This document shows positions 49,099-58,272 of a DNA stretch of 64,000 nt, piece after piece. The position numbers were made by a program, and so were the translations under genes. The DNA is from Lewinellaceae bacterium (lineage in GTDB: Bacteria; Bacteroidota; Bacteroidia; Chitinophagales; Saprospiraceae): positions 744,001 to 808,000 of the forward strand of contig JACJYG010000004.1 in assembly GCA_020636215.1 (NCBI GenBank), read 5' to 3'. Position 1 is the first letter of the stretch, and each line of letters starts with the position of its first letter. Below the pieces are notes generated by a model, which was given only the letters and a program-made list of their open reading frames with translations, did not search any database and was not told the origin of the DNA.

Positions 49099-51045
49099 CT
49101 ACTCCTTCACCACCGGAAGCGCCAGGCTACCTTCCGCACTATCCAATTTCAGGTAATAATAACCGGCCGGCAAGCTGCGGATATCTATCTCGTTTTGGGT
49201 ATTGCGAATGGTGGTTTCTAACAATCGCTGACCCCATGCGTCAAACAAAACGGCTTGTACGGGTAATATTGCATCGGGCAACTGGATGTTCAGTTGTTCC
49301 CGGGCGGGGTTGGGCCAAGCTTTGACCTGCTCTTTCAACACCTCTGCCAAACCGACGATCTCCGAATTCGTCACGATGTTGTTCTTCGAACACAGCCACA
49401 ATTCAGGGTCAAAGCCCACCAGTAGAGGGACTCCTGGGGCCTGGAAGCTAAATAACTGGCCTGAGTAGGTATGGTCGAAAACCATTGTCGTATCAAACCC
49501 GACGCCACGGAATTCGACCGGCACGGGCATTTCGAAGAAATCGACGGAGGCGTGTGAGGTAGTTTGATCGATCTGCACCCAGATGGTGTTGTCTACCTGC
49601 CACCAGTTGACGTGATAGGAAGGGAAGCCCTGGCCGTAGAACCAGTCGTCGAAAAACTCTGTCAAATCCTTCCCGCTGGCCTGTTCGAGGTAGTATTGCA
49701 AATCAGCTGTTTTGGCATACCCATAGGCAAGTTCGGGGGCGTCCAAATAGTTCCGTATGCCCTGAAAAAAGGCTGCATCCCCTAGCTTCCAGCGCAGCAT
49801 ATGCAGCAGCAAAGCCCCTTTGGAATAGGACAATCGGCTACTGAAAATACGGCTGACACTGGTGGTATCCGTCACAAAAACAGAACCATCTGGCTGGCCG
49901 GTCACCTGATCGATCTTGCCCCGCAACCAGTTCGGCCAAGTGTTCGTGCCCAGGCCGTGCTCGTAGGTCATGCCTTCCAGGTAGGTGGCGAAGCCTTCGT
50001 TGAGCCAGATATCGGCCCAGCTACCACAAGTTACCTTGTCTCCAAACCACTGATGGGCCAGCTCGTGGGCCTGCAGCGAGTGGGAGTTGCCGCCCATAAA
50101 GGTCATCGTCTGATGCTCCATGCCGCCGCCCCACCCAAATTGAGCGTGGCCATATTTTTCATTGGCAAAAGGATACAAGCCGAAAAGCTGATTGTACAGC
50201 GTCATCGACTCTACCGTTGAGTGAATGGCATTCTGCCAGGAGTTCAGGCTTTCCGGATATACATAGTTCAATACCTCAATGGGGTTGCCATTTTCTACCG
50301 GCACATATTCGGAGAAAACGGCGTAATCGGTCACCGCAATAGCTACCAGATAGGCGGCGATGGGATGGCGATGCTGCCAGTGGTACTCTTTTTTATCGCC
50401 ATTCAATACCTCGCTGACCAGCACGCCATTGCTGGCAGCTCGGTATGCCGCCGGGGTGCGGACATAAACATCGATGGAATCGATCTTATCTACCAGGTCC
50501 TGTTTCGTAGGCCACCAGTCCTTGGCGCCATAGGGCTCCGACAGGGTCCACAAGGCAGGGCTGTTATTGTGAGTACCGGTCCCGAAAGACCCAAAACCGG
50601 TCGTAGGCGGCACACCACCATAGATGATGGTAACCGAATCAATCTGCCCTACCGGGACCATTTCCGGCAGAATCACCTCCAGCCGGTCACCGGAATGGTT
50701 ATAGTTGAGCGGGCCGGCGCCATGATAGAGAATATTATCGATTTGTAATAAGGAGGACAGGTCGAAGTTCACTGCCGTAAACCCATCGCGGGTAGGCGCA
50801 AAGTAGGTGGTGACGGTTCCCTGAATATAGTATTGATTTGGGTCCACATTCCACTCCATACGCTGGTAGATAATATCGTAGTTGTCTGTAAAGGGAGACG
50901 ACCGGAAGTCGAGCAGCCCTTCGTGGGCCGCCTGCTCCATAGCGGCAATCTCTTCGACGCCCTTACATACGGGTTCATCCGCCTGGCCGTAGGCGATAAA
51001 GGAAACACTCCAGAAGAGCAGGGCGAGTAAAAGTATCTTTTTCAT
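49099..51045 (-). CDS. Secreted M1-family aminopeptidase with T9SS tail
   Basis: 648 aa from the ATG at 51043-51045; signal peptide ends SFIAYGQ. The M1 catalytic domain has GGMEHQ (307-312) and the zinc site HELAHQWFGD (H327, E328, H331) with E350 in WLNEGFATYLE. The last 80 residues are a T9SS type A sorting domain (WPNPAREQLNIQL to LPVVKE). Aminopeptidase N-like enzymes trim N-terminal residues; here outside the cell, probably for peptide use. Confidence 0.93.
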   Translation of the reverse strand: MKKILLLALLFWSVSFIAYGQADEPVCKGVEEIAAMEQAAHEGLLDFRSSPFTDNYDIIYQRMEWNVDPNQYYIQGTVTTYFAPTRDGFTAVNFDLSSLLQIDNILYHGAGPLNYNHSGDRLEVILPEMVPVGQIDSVTIIYGGVPPTTGFGSFGTGTHNNSPALWTLSEPYGAKDWWPTKQDLVDKIDSIDVYVRTPAAYRAASNGVLVSEVLNGDKKEYHWQHRHPIAAYLVAIAVTDYAVFSEYVPVENGNPIEVLNYVYPESLNSWQNAIHSTVESMTLYNQLFGLYPFANEKYGHAQFGWGGGMEHQTMTFMGGNSHSLQAHELAHQWFGDKVTCGSWADIWLNEGFATYLEGMTYEHGLGTNTWPNWLRGKIDQVTGQPDGSVFVTDTTSVSRIFSSRLSYSKGALLLHMLRWKLGDAAFFQGIRNYLDAPELAYGYAKTADLQYYLEQASGKDLTEFFDDWFYGQGFPSYHVNWWQVDNTIWVQIDQTTSHASVDFFEMPVPVEFRGVGFDTTMVFDHTYSGQLFSFQAPGVPLLVGFDPELWLCSKNNIVTNSEIVGLAEVLKEQVKAWPNPAREQLNIQLPDAILPVQAVLFDAWGQRLLETTIRNTQNEIDIRSLPAGYYYLKLDSAEGSLALPVVKE

Positions 51046-51231
51046 AATAATCGTTTTTGATCTGTAAAATTCGCCAACCAAGTTAGGGACTGAAAGGACT
51101 AATTTTGGTGAGCTTTGTCACTAAAGGAAAGTGATTCCTGTCGGAGCCCTGACTTAATCGCTTGATTAACAATTAGCATCCATCTTCCTATCATACGAGT
51201 TTCAGATCCCCTTCCTTTTTCCTACCTTTAC

Positions 51232-51482
51232 CCCGCACTGGCGCCCCAACGGGGGCTTAATAGGGAACTCCTGTGCGGCCCGCCAGGCCAATTCAGGGAC
51301 TGTACCCGCAGCTGTAGGCTCATTTTTGGGCGGATTTCAGGTTGCTGTTTTTTCGGTTGTACGGCCGTCCAAAAACAACCAATAACAGATAACCAATACC
51401 ACCACTACCACTACCAACGCCACTGGGCTAACTACCCGGGAAGGCCGTGGTTGAAGAGCAAGTCAGAAGACCTGCCAGCGCA
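51232..51482 (+). promoter_or_regulatory. Cobalamin riboswitch
   Basis: All conserved blocks can be read in order: CTTAATAGGGAA, CCTGTGCGG..., GGGACTGTACCCGCAGCTGTAG (51296-51317), CACTGGG (51420-51426), CGGGAAGGCCG, and AGTCAGAAGACCTGCC (51460-51476). Ligand binding would repress the btuB-like gene downstream. The end of the aptamer is about 455 bp before that start, with a minisatellite in between. Confidence 0.92.
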
Positions 51483-51522
51483 ATTGTGTCATTTTTGTCT
51501 TCGGGCTAAAGGCAAGGTGCAT

Positions 51523-51681
51523 GGAAGTCGGAAGTGGGAAGTCGGAAGTGGGAAGTCGGAAGTGGGAAGGCGGAAGTCGGAAGTGGGAAGGCGGAAGTGG
51601 GAAGTCGGAAGTGGGAAGGCGGAAGTCGGAAGTGGGAAGGCGGAAGTGGGAAGGCGGAAGTGGGAAGGCGGAAGTGGGAAG
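51523..51681. repeat. 7-bp minisatellite (GGAAGTC/GGAAGTG/GGAAGGC) in the btuB leader
   Basis: About 22 units fill the leader RNA between the riboswitch and the btuB-like start. The region 51813-51895 downstream also has short GACGT-rich repeats. Copy-number change would alter the distance between aptamer and gene. Confidence 0.92.
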
Positions 51682-51938
51682 CGACCGAAGGGAGTCCCGT
51701 ACCGACGAAGGAGGTCGGGATCGGAAGTTTTACCCGGCCGAGGGATCAGGACGGGCAGAAGCATGGCAGTTCACAGATGGGGCTACCACCCTAAGCCCGC
51801 AACTTCAGCCGTGTCCCTCCCGACATGTTGACGTGTAAACGTGCCGGCCTTTTGACGTTTTGACACACAAGACGTACCCGACGTGCTGACGCCCAGCGCT
51901 TTCCATCCCTGCTCTAGCCCGTGCAACAAACGCTATGC

Positions 51939-53843
51939 ATGGCATCTTTTAATTACCCATTCTGCCTTATTGCATCCCTGGCACTTCTGCTGCCAGGAGG
52001 CTGTGCCTATGCCCAGGCGGACACCGTCCTGCAACTGGAGCCGGTGACGGTGACGGCATCGCGGCTGCGGGGCTGGCAACCGGGGCTCTCGGAAGGAATG
52101 GTGGACAGCATGCAACTCAGCCTGTTGCGTACGCAAACCGTTTCGGAGGCGCTGCGCCAGCAAAGTGGTTTGTATGTGCGCGATTACGGGGCAGGCAATA
52201 TCGCCACCGCCAGCGCTCGCGGCGCTTCTGCCGGACATACCGCTGTGCTGTGGAACGGCATTCCCATACAAGACCCCATGCTGGGGCTCACCGACCTGAG
52301 CATCCTACCACTTTTTCTATTTGACGAGATCCGCTTCATCCCCGGCGGCAGTAGCGCCCTTTGGGGCAGCGGCGCCGTGGGAGGAGTCGTGCACCTCGAC
52401 GGACTGCCTCCGGCCAATAACGGGTGGAACATCCGGTATCAGGGGGAAGCCGGCAGCTTTGGCCAATTGGCCAATGGGCTGGCGGCCAATTTAAGAAATA
52501 CTGCTTTTTCTAATACTACCCGCTTATTCCACCGGACGGCAGATAACAATTACCCCTACCGCGATATTTTCAGCCGGGAAAAACGATTGCCTAACGCCGA
52601 AACCCGCCAATGGAGCCTGATGCAGGAAAACACCTTTCAGCTAACAAAACGACAGCAATTGGGGGGGCACTTTTGGTGGCAAGCGTCCGAACGTGGTATT
52701 CCGCCCACCCGGGTGCAGCAGAGCAGCCGGGCTCGGCAGGAGGACGAATCCCTGCGCGCCGCCCTCGATTGGCAATGGAAGGGCGACAGAAGCAGCTACA
52801 TGGCCCGACTGGCTACTTCCCAGGCCCATCTGATCTATGAAGATTCCCTGACGAACACTTTTTCTGACAGCCGCACCAGTTCTCTGCTTGGAGAAATAGA
52901 AAGCACTCATGTGCTCAAGCCCCAATGGCATCTTAAACTTGGCCTGCACTACAACCGGCTCGGCGCCCGCTCCAACGTTTACGAAACGGATCCCCGGCAA
53001 AATCGCCTGGCGGCCTTTACAGCGCTGCGGTGGTGGAGTAAAAACGAGCATTGGCAGGCTGTACTCAATGGCCGGCAGGAGTGGGTGGATGGCGCGGCTG
53101 TACCCTTTACGCCTTCCCTGAGTTTGCGCGGCCAGCTCAACCCTCGGATGGCCATTGGGGCATCCATTTCACGCAATTATCGCCTGCCGACCTTTAATGA
53201 CTTGTACTGGCCGGAAGGCGGCAATCCAGACTTGCTGCCGGAAAGCGGCTGGAACCAATCACTTTTCCTGCGTGCTGAGAAACAAGGCGCAAACTGGTCC
53301 GCCTACCTCCAACTGTCCGGTTTCAACTTCAACATCAATAACTGGATCGCCTGGCTGCCCCAGGGCGCCTACTGGGCGCCGGAAAATGTGCGCCAGGTAT
53401 GGAGCCGCGGCGGAGAAGCCCAGGCAAAGCTATCGTATAAAAGCGCAATTGGCCTATGGTCACTCCATAGCCAATACAGCTATACCCGTTCTACCAATGA
53501 GAAATCATTACTGGCCAATGACGCTACCCTGCAGCAGCAGCTACTTTATGTTCCCCTGCACCAGGGAAGGGTTAGCCTGGCCTGGCAATTCAAAGGATGG
53601 TACGCGGCCTACTACCACGAATGGACCGGGAAAGCCTACACGCTGCCGGATAATTCGGTTTCCCTACCCGGAGCTTCCGTCGGCGCACTACGCGCCTCCC
53701 GAAGCTGGCAGTGGAAAAAAATTTCCGGTTTGCTGTATCTCCATCTGGAAAATTGCTGGAATACCGACTACGAACGCGTCGCCAACCGGCCGATGCCGGG
53801 GAGGAGCCTAAGGGTGGGAGTGCAGTTAGCAGTAGGCAGTTGA
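51939..53843 (+). CDS. btuB: BtuB-type TonB-dependent cobalamin receptor
   Basis: 634 aa from the ATG at 51939; signal peptide ends GCAYAQ. A TonB-box-like segment (LEPVTVTAS) precedes the plug domain (SEALRQQSGLYVRDYGAG, SALWGSGAVGGVVHLDG). The barrel fills the rest, last residues VGVQLAVGS. Length fits BtuB. The cobalamin riboswitch upstream is the decisive evidence for its substrate. The gene for a BtuG-like partner follows by 249 bp. Confidence 0.9.
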   Translation: MASFNYPFCLIASLALLLPGGCAYAQADTVLQLEPVTVTASRLRGWQPGLSEGMVDSMQLSLLRTQTVSEALRQQSGLYVRDYGAGNIATASARGASAGHTAVLWNGIPIQDPMLGLTDLSILPLFLFDEIRFIPGGSSALWGSGAVGGVVHLDGLPPANNGWNIRYQGEAGSFGQLANGLAANLRNTAFSNTTRLFHRTADNNYPYRDIFSREKRLPNAETRQWSLMQENTFQLTKRQQLGGHFWWQASERGIPPTRVQQSSRARQEDESLRAALDWQWKGDRSSYMARLATSQAHLIYEDSLTNTFSDSRTSSLLGEIESTHVLKPQWHLKLGLHYNRLGARSNVYETDPRQNRLAAFTALRWWSKNEHWQAVLNGRQEWVDGAAVPFTPSLSLRGQLNPRMAIGASISRNYRLPTFNDLYWPEGGNPDLLPESGWNQSLFLRAEKQGANWSAYLQLSGFNFNINNWIAWLPQGAYWAPENVRQVWSRGGEAQAKLSYKSAIGLWSLHSQYSYTRSTNEKSLLANDATLQQQLLYVPLHQGRVSLAWQFKGWYAAYYHEWTGKAYTLPDNSVSLPGASVGALRASRSWQWKKISGLLYLHLENCWNTDYERVANRPMPGRSLRVGVQLAVGS

Positions 53844-53921
53844 AAAGGTGCACCGCAGCTGCGGAGGGGCTTGCACCTTCGCATCCCGATGAGATCCGGT
53901 GGATCGAGATCGGGAAGGCAG
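53841..53921. repeat. Dispersed intergenic repeat, copy 2
   Basis: Begins at the btuB stop codon with TGAAAAGGTGCACCGCAGCT, then CATCCCGATGAG and CGAGATCGGGAAGGCAG, as in copy 1 at 9963-10025. Confidence 0.8.
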
Positions 53922-53923
53922 CC

Positions 53924-54066
53924 CCAGACATACCAGACGCACCAGACATACAAGACGTACAAGACATACCAGACATACCAGACGTACCAGACGCACCAGA
54001 CGTACCAGACACACCAGACACACAAGACATACAAGACGTACCAGACATACAAGACGTACCAGACAA
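53924..54066. repeat. 9-bp minisatellite between btuB and its BtuG-like partner
   Basis: About 16 units of CCAGACATA/CCAGACGTA/CAAGACATA. Same unit as at 7911-8053. Since the period is a multiple of three, long artificial frames exist on both strands. The array ends 27 bp before the ATG at 54093, so it lies in or near the ribosome-entry region. Confidence 0.92.
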
Positions 54067-54092
54067 CAAACCTCAACCAAAATCCAAAAACG

Positions 54093-55154
54093 ATGCATAA
54101 GAACATCCCACACCTTCTACTTTTCGGGCTACTCTCCCTCCTATGGCTGGGCTGCGGCAAAGATGAAGTAAAACCTGCGCCCGAGCCCTTAACAAAGGGG
54201 GTCTTTGTCACCAACGAAGGCCTTTTCAACCAGGGTAACGCCTCTGTGACGTTTTACAACCAGGAAACAGGATTTCAGGAAGCCGGCCTGTTCCAGTCCG
54301 CTAATGGGCGGCCTCTGGGCGATATTTTACAAAGCATGACGATTGTGGGCGATCTGGCCTATCTGGTGCTCAACAACTCGCAGCGCATCGAGATCGTCGA
54401 TCTGGAATCGTTCGAATCGGCAGGTGCTATCGAAGGGCTGGGGGCTCCGCGGTATTTTTTACCGGTGAGTGACGAGACAGCCTATGTATCCGACCTCTTT
54501 GGCGGTATCATCCACGTGGTGAGCCTGACGGAAAGGAAAGTAGTGCAAACCATTCCCATGCCGGAAAACTGGACGGAAGCGATGGTGAAGATAGGTTCAG
54601 AAGTTTTTGTCGCCTGCCCTAGTAGTTGGGGCGCACCACCCAGCGATCAGCTCTATATCATTGACACCGAAACGCACAGCCTGGTGGATAGCATAGCCAT
54701 AGGGCTGAATGCCAATGCACTTGCACTGGTAGTCGACAAGGCAGGCAAGCTATGGGTGCTCTGCGCCGGAGATTCAGATTCCAGCACCCCAGGCGGCCTT
54801 TACCAGGTTGACCCTGTCAGCCATACCGTGATTAAAAGCCTGCCCTTTGCTGACACCAACATCGGCTTTGCGCCCCGCCTGGCGGCCAATCCGGCTGGTG
54901 ATACGCTCTATTACACCAAGATAGGCCTGTTTGCCCTGGCTACAGAGGATGCAACCTTACCCGCCCAGCCCCTCGTAAGCGCCAATGGCCGCGAGTTTTA
55001 TGGCCTGGGCGTAGAGCCCGCCACCGGAAACATCTGGGTGGGGGACGCCAAAGATTTTCAGAGCCGGGGCGAGGCGCTTAGCTTCAGCCCCTCGGGCCTG
55101 CAGTTGGCTACCTTTGATGCCGGTTATCTACCAAATGGGTTTGCGTTTAAATGA
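54093..55154 (+). CDS. BtuG-like surface beta-propeller lipoprotein
   Basis: 353 aa from the ATG at 54093, which gives a lipoprotein signal (lipobox LGCG, i.e. LWLGC). The earlier in-frame start would read the minisatellite as protein and was rejected. The mature part is a seven-bladed propeller (GVFVTNEGLFNQGNASVTFY, QRIEIVDLESFESAGAIEGL, AYVSDLFGGIIHVVSL, GGLYQVDPVSHTVIKSLPF), as in DUF5074/YncE proteins and Bacteroides BtuG, which captures B12 above BtuB. Position after btuB supports that role. Confidence 0.88.
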   Translation: MHKNIPHLLLFGLLSLLWLGCGKDEVKPAPEPLTKGVFVTNEGLFNQGNASVTFYNQETGFQEAGLFQSANGRPLGDILQSMTIVGDLAYLVLNNSQRIEIVDLESFESAGAIEGLGAPRYFLPVSDETAYVSDLFGGIIHVVSLTERKVVQTIPMPENWTEAMVKIGSEVFVACPSSWGAPPSDQLYIIDTETHSLVDSIAIGLNANALALVVDKAGKLWVLCAGDSDSSTPGGLYQVDPVSHTVIKSLPFADTNIGFAPRLAANPAGDTLYYTKIGLFALATEDATLPAQPLVSANGREFYGLGVEPATGNIWVGDAKDFQSRGEALSFSPSGLQLATFDAGYLPNGFAFK

Positions 55155-55183
55155 CCGCCTGTTAGCGACTGGCTAAGCAATGG

Positions 55184-56407
55184 CTACTCCTCCCGCACCA
55201 TTGCTTTCACGCGGCGCGCACGCTGGGCGGGCGGCCAGGAAGCCAACAGGCCGATGGCCATTACCGTAAGGGCCACCACGGCGAAATCGATCACGCGCAT
55301 GCTGATGGGATAAGCATCTACGATGAAGTTGCCCGGCACCGTGACGATGCCGATCGTCTTCTGGGCAATGTACAACCCAATAGCCAGGACAAACCCAAGG
55401 AAAATGCCCAGCACACTGAGCAGTAAGCCCTCATAGAGGAAAATATTGCGAACCGAATTATCAGTAGCGCCCATGGATTTGAGGATGGAAATATCTCTTT
55501 GTTTTTCCAGGACGACCATCCATAATGCCCCAACGATATTGAAGGCGACCATGAGCATCATGAGGCTAACGATGGCGTAGCTCAGCCATTTTTCCACCTG
55601 CATCAGTTTAAGGAAGGATTTCTCCTGTTCGTAGCGCGGTTTCACGTCAAAGCCCTTGCCCAGCACTTCGCTAATCTGCTTGAGTGTGCTGCTTTCATTG
55701 GCGCCGGGTTTGAGCCGGATCTCGAGGGCGCTTACCACCGGCCTGGAATAGCCCAGCAATTTGCGGGCAAAAGACAAAGAGCTCAAAACAAATTCATTAT
55801 CAAAATCCTGCTGAATAACGAAGGTGCCGCCGGGATAAATATAACTGCGGCGGAAAGGTTGCTCCAGCGGGCTGTTGGACCGCTCCCGCTTGGGTGAATA
55901 AACGGCCATTTCCGTGAAACGGTCGCCCACATTAGCCGCTAGTTTATTGCGCATACCCAGGCCCATCACTGCCATCTCGCGGGCGCCCTCCTCAAAAGCG
56001 TAGGTTCCCTCCCGAACAGTCGTATCAATACCAACCACCTTGTTGAAATTGCTGTCTACCCCTTTAAGCGTCCCGAAATCCTGATTATCCTTGTAATCAA
56101 AAAAAGCGACCTCTTCCAGGGTCTGGCTCACGGCCTTCACCCCTTCTATAGCTTCCAGGCGCAGGACCAGCACCGAATCCGCTTCAAAGGTTTTGCCCCG
56201 GGCGGGAGTAACTTTAACATCGGGATTGAAGTTACTGTACATCGTCATGATTAGGTCTTCAAAACCGTTGAAAACGGAAAGCACCAGCACCAGAGCTGCA
56301 GAGCCCACGGCAATACCAAAGACTGCAATACCGGTAATGATGTTGATGGCATTGGTCGACTTCTTGGCGAAAAGATAGCGCCGGGCGATGCGTAATGGAA
56401 GGTTCAT
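55184..56407 (-). CDS. FtsX/LolC-E-type ABC transporter permease
   Basis: 407 aa. N-terminal cytoplasmic RIARRYLFAKKSTNAINIITG then one membrane helix, a large periplasmic domain (residues about 45-265) and three C-terminal helices (YAIVSLMMLMVAFNIVGALWM, GLLLSVLGIFLGFVLAIGLYI, VIDFAVVALTVMAIGLLASW). This is the LolC/LolE/MacB layout. A role in lipoprotein release is likely, but no ATPase gene is adjacent. It converges with the BtuG-like gene (29-bp gap). Confidence 0.9.
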   Translation of the reverse strand: MNLPLRIARRYLFAKKSTNAINIITGIAVFGIAVGSAALVLVLSVFNGFEDLIMTMYSNFNPDVKVTPARGKTFEADSVLVLRLEAIEGVKAVSQTLEEVAFFDYKDNQDFGTLKGVDSNFNKVVGIDTTVREGTYAFEEGAREMAVMGLGMRNKLAANVGDRFTEMAVYSPKRERSNSPLEQPFRRSYIYPGGTFVIQQDFDNEFVLSSLSFARKLLGYSRPVVSALEIRLKPGANESSTLKQISEVLGKGFDVKPRYEQEKSFLKLMQVEKWLSYAIVSLMMLMVAFNIVGALWMVVLEKQRDISILKSMGATDNSVRNIFLYEGLLLSVLGIFLGFVLAIGLYIAQKTIGIVTVPGNFIVDAYPISMRVIDFAVVALTVMAIGLLASWPPAQRARRVKAMVREE

Positions 56408-56501
56408 GCTGCAAAGTAATGCTTTCCTATCTATTTGAACAAAACAAGAGCCGGCTGTCCTGCGAATTTTGGCGAAAAGCCGAAATTCGCAGGGACCCTA
56501 G

Positions 56502-57845
56502 CTACCGCACCAACCCACCAATGAGGCGAACCAGCTCCGTCTCTGTATTTTTGAGATTGAACAAGGCAGTCAACCGCTGTTGAGAGGCATTGATATACCC
56601 CAGCTGGATAGTTCGATAATCGAAGGAATTGATCAAGCCACCGCGGAAACGTTCTTCCGCGATTTCCAGATTGCGCCGGGCATTATCCACCAGTTGGGTG
56701 GTAACGTCCACCAGCCGTTTCTGGGTATTGTAGGTAGCCAGCGTATTGGCCAATTGGCTATTCAAAGTACGCTTCAGGTCGCTGATGCCGGCCTGGGCGA
56801 TAATTTCTTCTGTTTTGGCGTTTTCGATGCGCTTCTGGCGCACGCCACCATCAAAAATGGGATAAGTAGCGTTGAAATTGACAAAACCGGTGAAGGTTTT
56901 AGCGGCTACTTCCGGCAGGGAACGCGTACTAATATTGGCGCCGAACTCAAGAGTTTGCTCTCCAAATGATATCCCCACATTGTAGTTCGTACCGGCCTGA
57001 AGACTCAGCGAAGGCTTCAGATCCGACTCCTGAATGCGGGTATTGATAGCGGCTAATTCCCGGTTGGCCAGCTCGTTTTGCAACTGGTGGTTATTGGCCA
57101 GCATGCGCTGCTGCAAATCATCAATGGCATAATCAGAGACGTCGTATTGCAACTTATCCGTGAGCAAATACTGGGTGCTCAGATCGTCTACCCCCATCGA
57201 GCGGTTGAGGTTCCTCAGGGCGGTCTCAAAAGTATTGAGTTGCAAAACGTAGTTGGTGGAATCATTCAGGTAAGCGTCCTTGGTTTGAAGGATGTCGAAG
57301 GTGCTGGCCTGGCCAAACTCTTTGCGCAGTTCCTGGTAGGCAACCCGGTCGCGAGAGAGTGCGAGCACCTCTTGCACCACATCAAGTTGTTCCTTTTGCA
57401 CTAGTGCGAGGTAGTAGGCATTTATGATACTTTGGATGGAATTCTCCACTGCCAGTTTGATATTCCCTTCACTGAGGCGCGCTTGCTGCTCCAGCAGGTT
57501 TTTGGTATACCGCACCCGATAACCGTCAAACAGGACCCAGTTCGCCTCAATGCCAGGCGCAAGGCTGGGGCTGATGGAATTCACCTTGGTCAGCGGCCCG
57601 GCAGGGTTGCTCTGGTTCCGATAGCTGTTATTGGAGTTGACCACCAGATTGATGGAGGGATAGCGGCCGGCTACCGCCCAATCGTCATTATTGGCGGCAA
57701 TATCGCGTTGCATTTCCGCAATCTGGATCTGAAAATTGTTTGCCAGGCCTGTCTCGATGGCCTGTGAAAGGCTGAGGGGCGACTGAGCGCCGGCGCTGGT
57801 GGCCAGCAGGGTTAAAGCGATAAGCGTGGTCAATAAGTCCTTCAT
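56502..57845 (-). CDS. TolC family outer-membrane protein
   Basis: 447 aa from the ATG at 57843-57845; signal peptide ends TSAGAQ. Two TolC repeats with long helical pairs (EQQARLSEGNIKLAVENSIQ, NTQKRLVDVTTQLVDNARRN) and periodic membrane strands. Exports in concert with an RND or ABC pump; the RND/adaptor pair 2.5 kb away is a possible partner, though three genes lie between. It starts 17 bp after the GtrA stop. Confidence 0.9.
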   Translation of the reverse strand: MKDLLTTLIALTLLATSAGAQSPLSLSQAIETGLANNFQIQIAEMQRDIAANNDDWAVAGRYPSINLVVNSNNSYRNQSNPAGPLTKVNSISPSLAPGIEANWVLFDGYRVRYTKNLLEQQARLSEGNIKLAVENSIQSIINAYYLALVQKEQLDVVQEVLALSRDRVAYQELRKEFGQASTFDILQTKDAYLNDSTNYVLQLNTFETALRNLNRSMGVDDLSTQYLLTDKLQYDVSDYAIDDLQQRMLANNHQLQNELANRELAAINTRIQESDLKPSLSLQAGTNYNVGISFGEQTLEFGANISTRSLPEVAAKTFTGFVNFNATYPIFDGGVRQKRIENAKTEEIIAQAGISDLKRTLNSQLANTLATYNTQKRLVDVTTQLVDNARRNLEIAEERFRGGLINSFDYRTIQLGYINASQQRLTALFNLKNTETELVRLIGGLVR

Positions 57846-57861
57846 TTTCAGTGGGTAGTTA

Positions 57862-58272
57862 TTAAATAAACTTTCGTTCGAATACATAGCGCTTAAAATA
57901 GAAGTTGTAGAAAAAAACCATACCCGTAGCACACAGTTTGGTAACAAACTGATAACGGGCAAAGAATTCCAATGTGTTCAGGCTGTAGATGATACCCGTA
58001 CTGAGCGCCATACCGCCTAAAGAGACCACCGCCGACAGCAGGAAAGCCCTGGAGGCGGAGCCTTGCAGGCTGAATACAAATCGCTTCTGCAGCAGAAAAT
58101 TGATCACCATTCCACAGGAATAGGAGATAATATTCGACACTACCGGCGAAAAAAACCTATTCACCAATGACAGGTATAACACGTAGTCCACCGTTGTGGC
58201 AACCGCTCCGGTCATGGCAAACCGCAGTTTCATCCTGAAAAGCTGCCAAAGTTTTTCCCAATTGAGCTCCAT
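57862..58272 (-). CDS. GtrA-family membrane protein
   Basis: 136 aa from the ATG at 58270-58272. Four membrane helices with the GtrA pattern (AMTGAVATTVDYVLYLSLV, FSPVVSNIISYSCGMVINFLLQKRFVF). GtrA proteins flip or help move lipid-linked sugars for polysaccharide modification. Cotranscribed with the TolC gene by position. Confidence 0.88.
   Translation of the reverse strand: MELNWEKLWQLFRMKLRFAMTGAVATTVDYVLYLSLVNRFFSPVVSNIISYSCGMVINFLLQKRFVFSLQGSASRAFLLSAVVSLGGMALSTGIIYSLNTLEFFARYQFVTKLCATGMVFFYNFYFKRYVFERKFI

Noticed and set aside
51489..51838. Several frames through the GGAAGTC array after the riboswitch
   Set aside because: Repeat translation on both strands with no start signals; the region is leader RNA.
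53871..54092. N-terminal extension of the BtuG-like protein through the 9-bp array (QTYQTH repeats)
   Set aside because: A clean lipoprotein signal starts at 54093, and the repeat is open in several frames on both strands because the period is a multiple of three.
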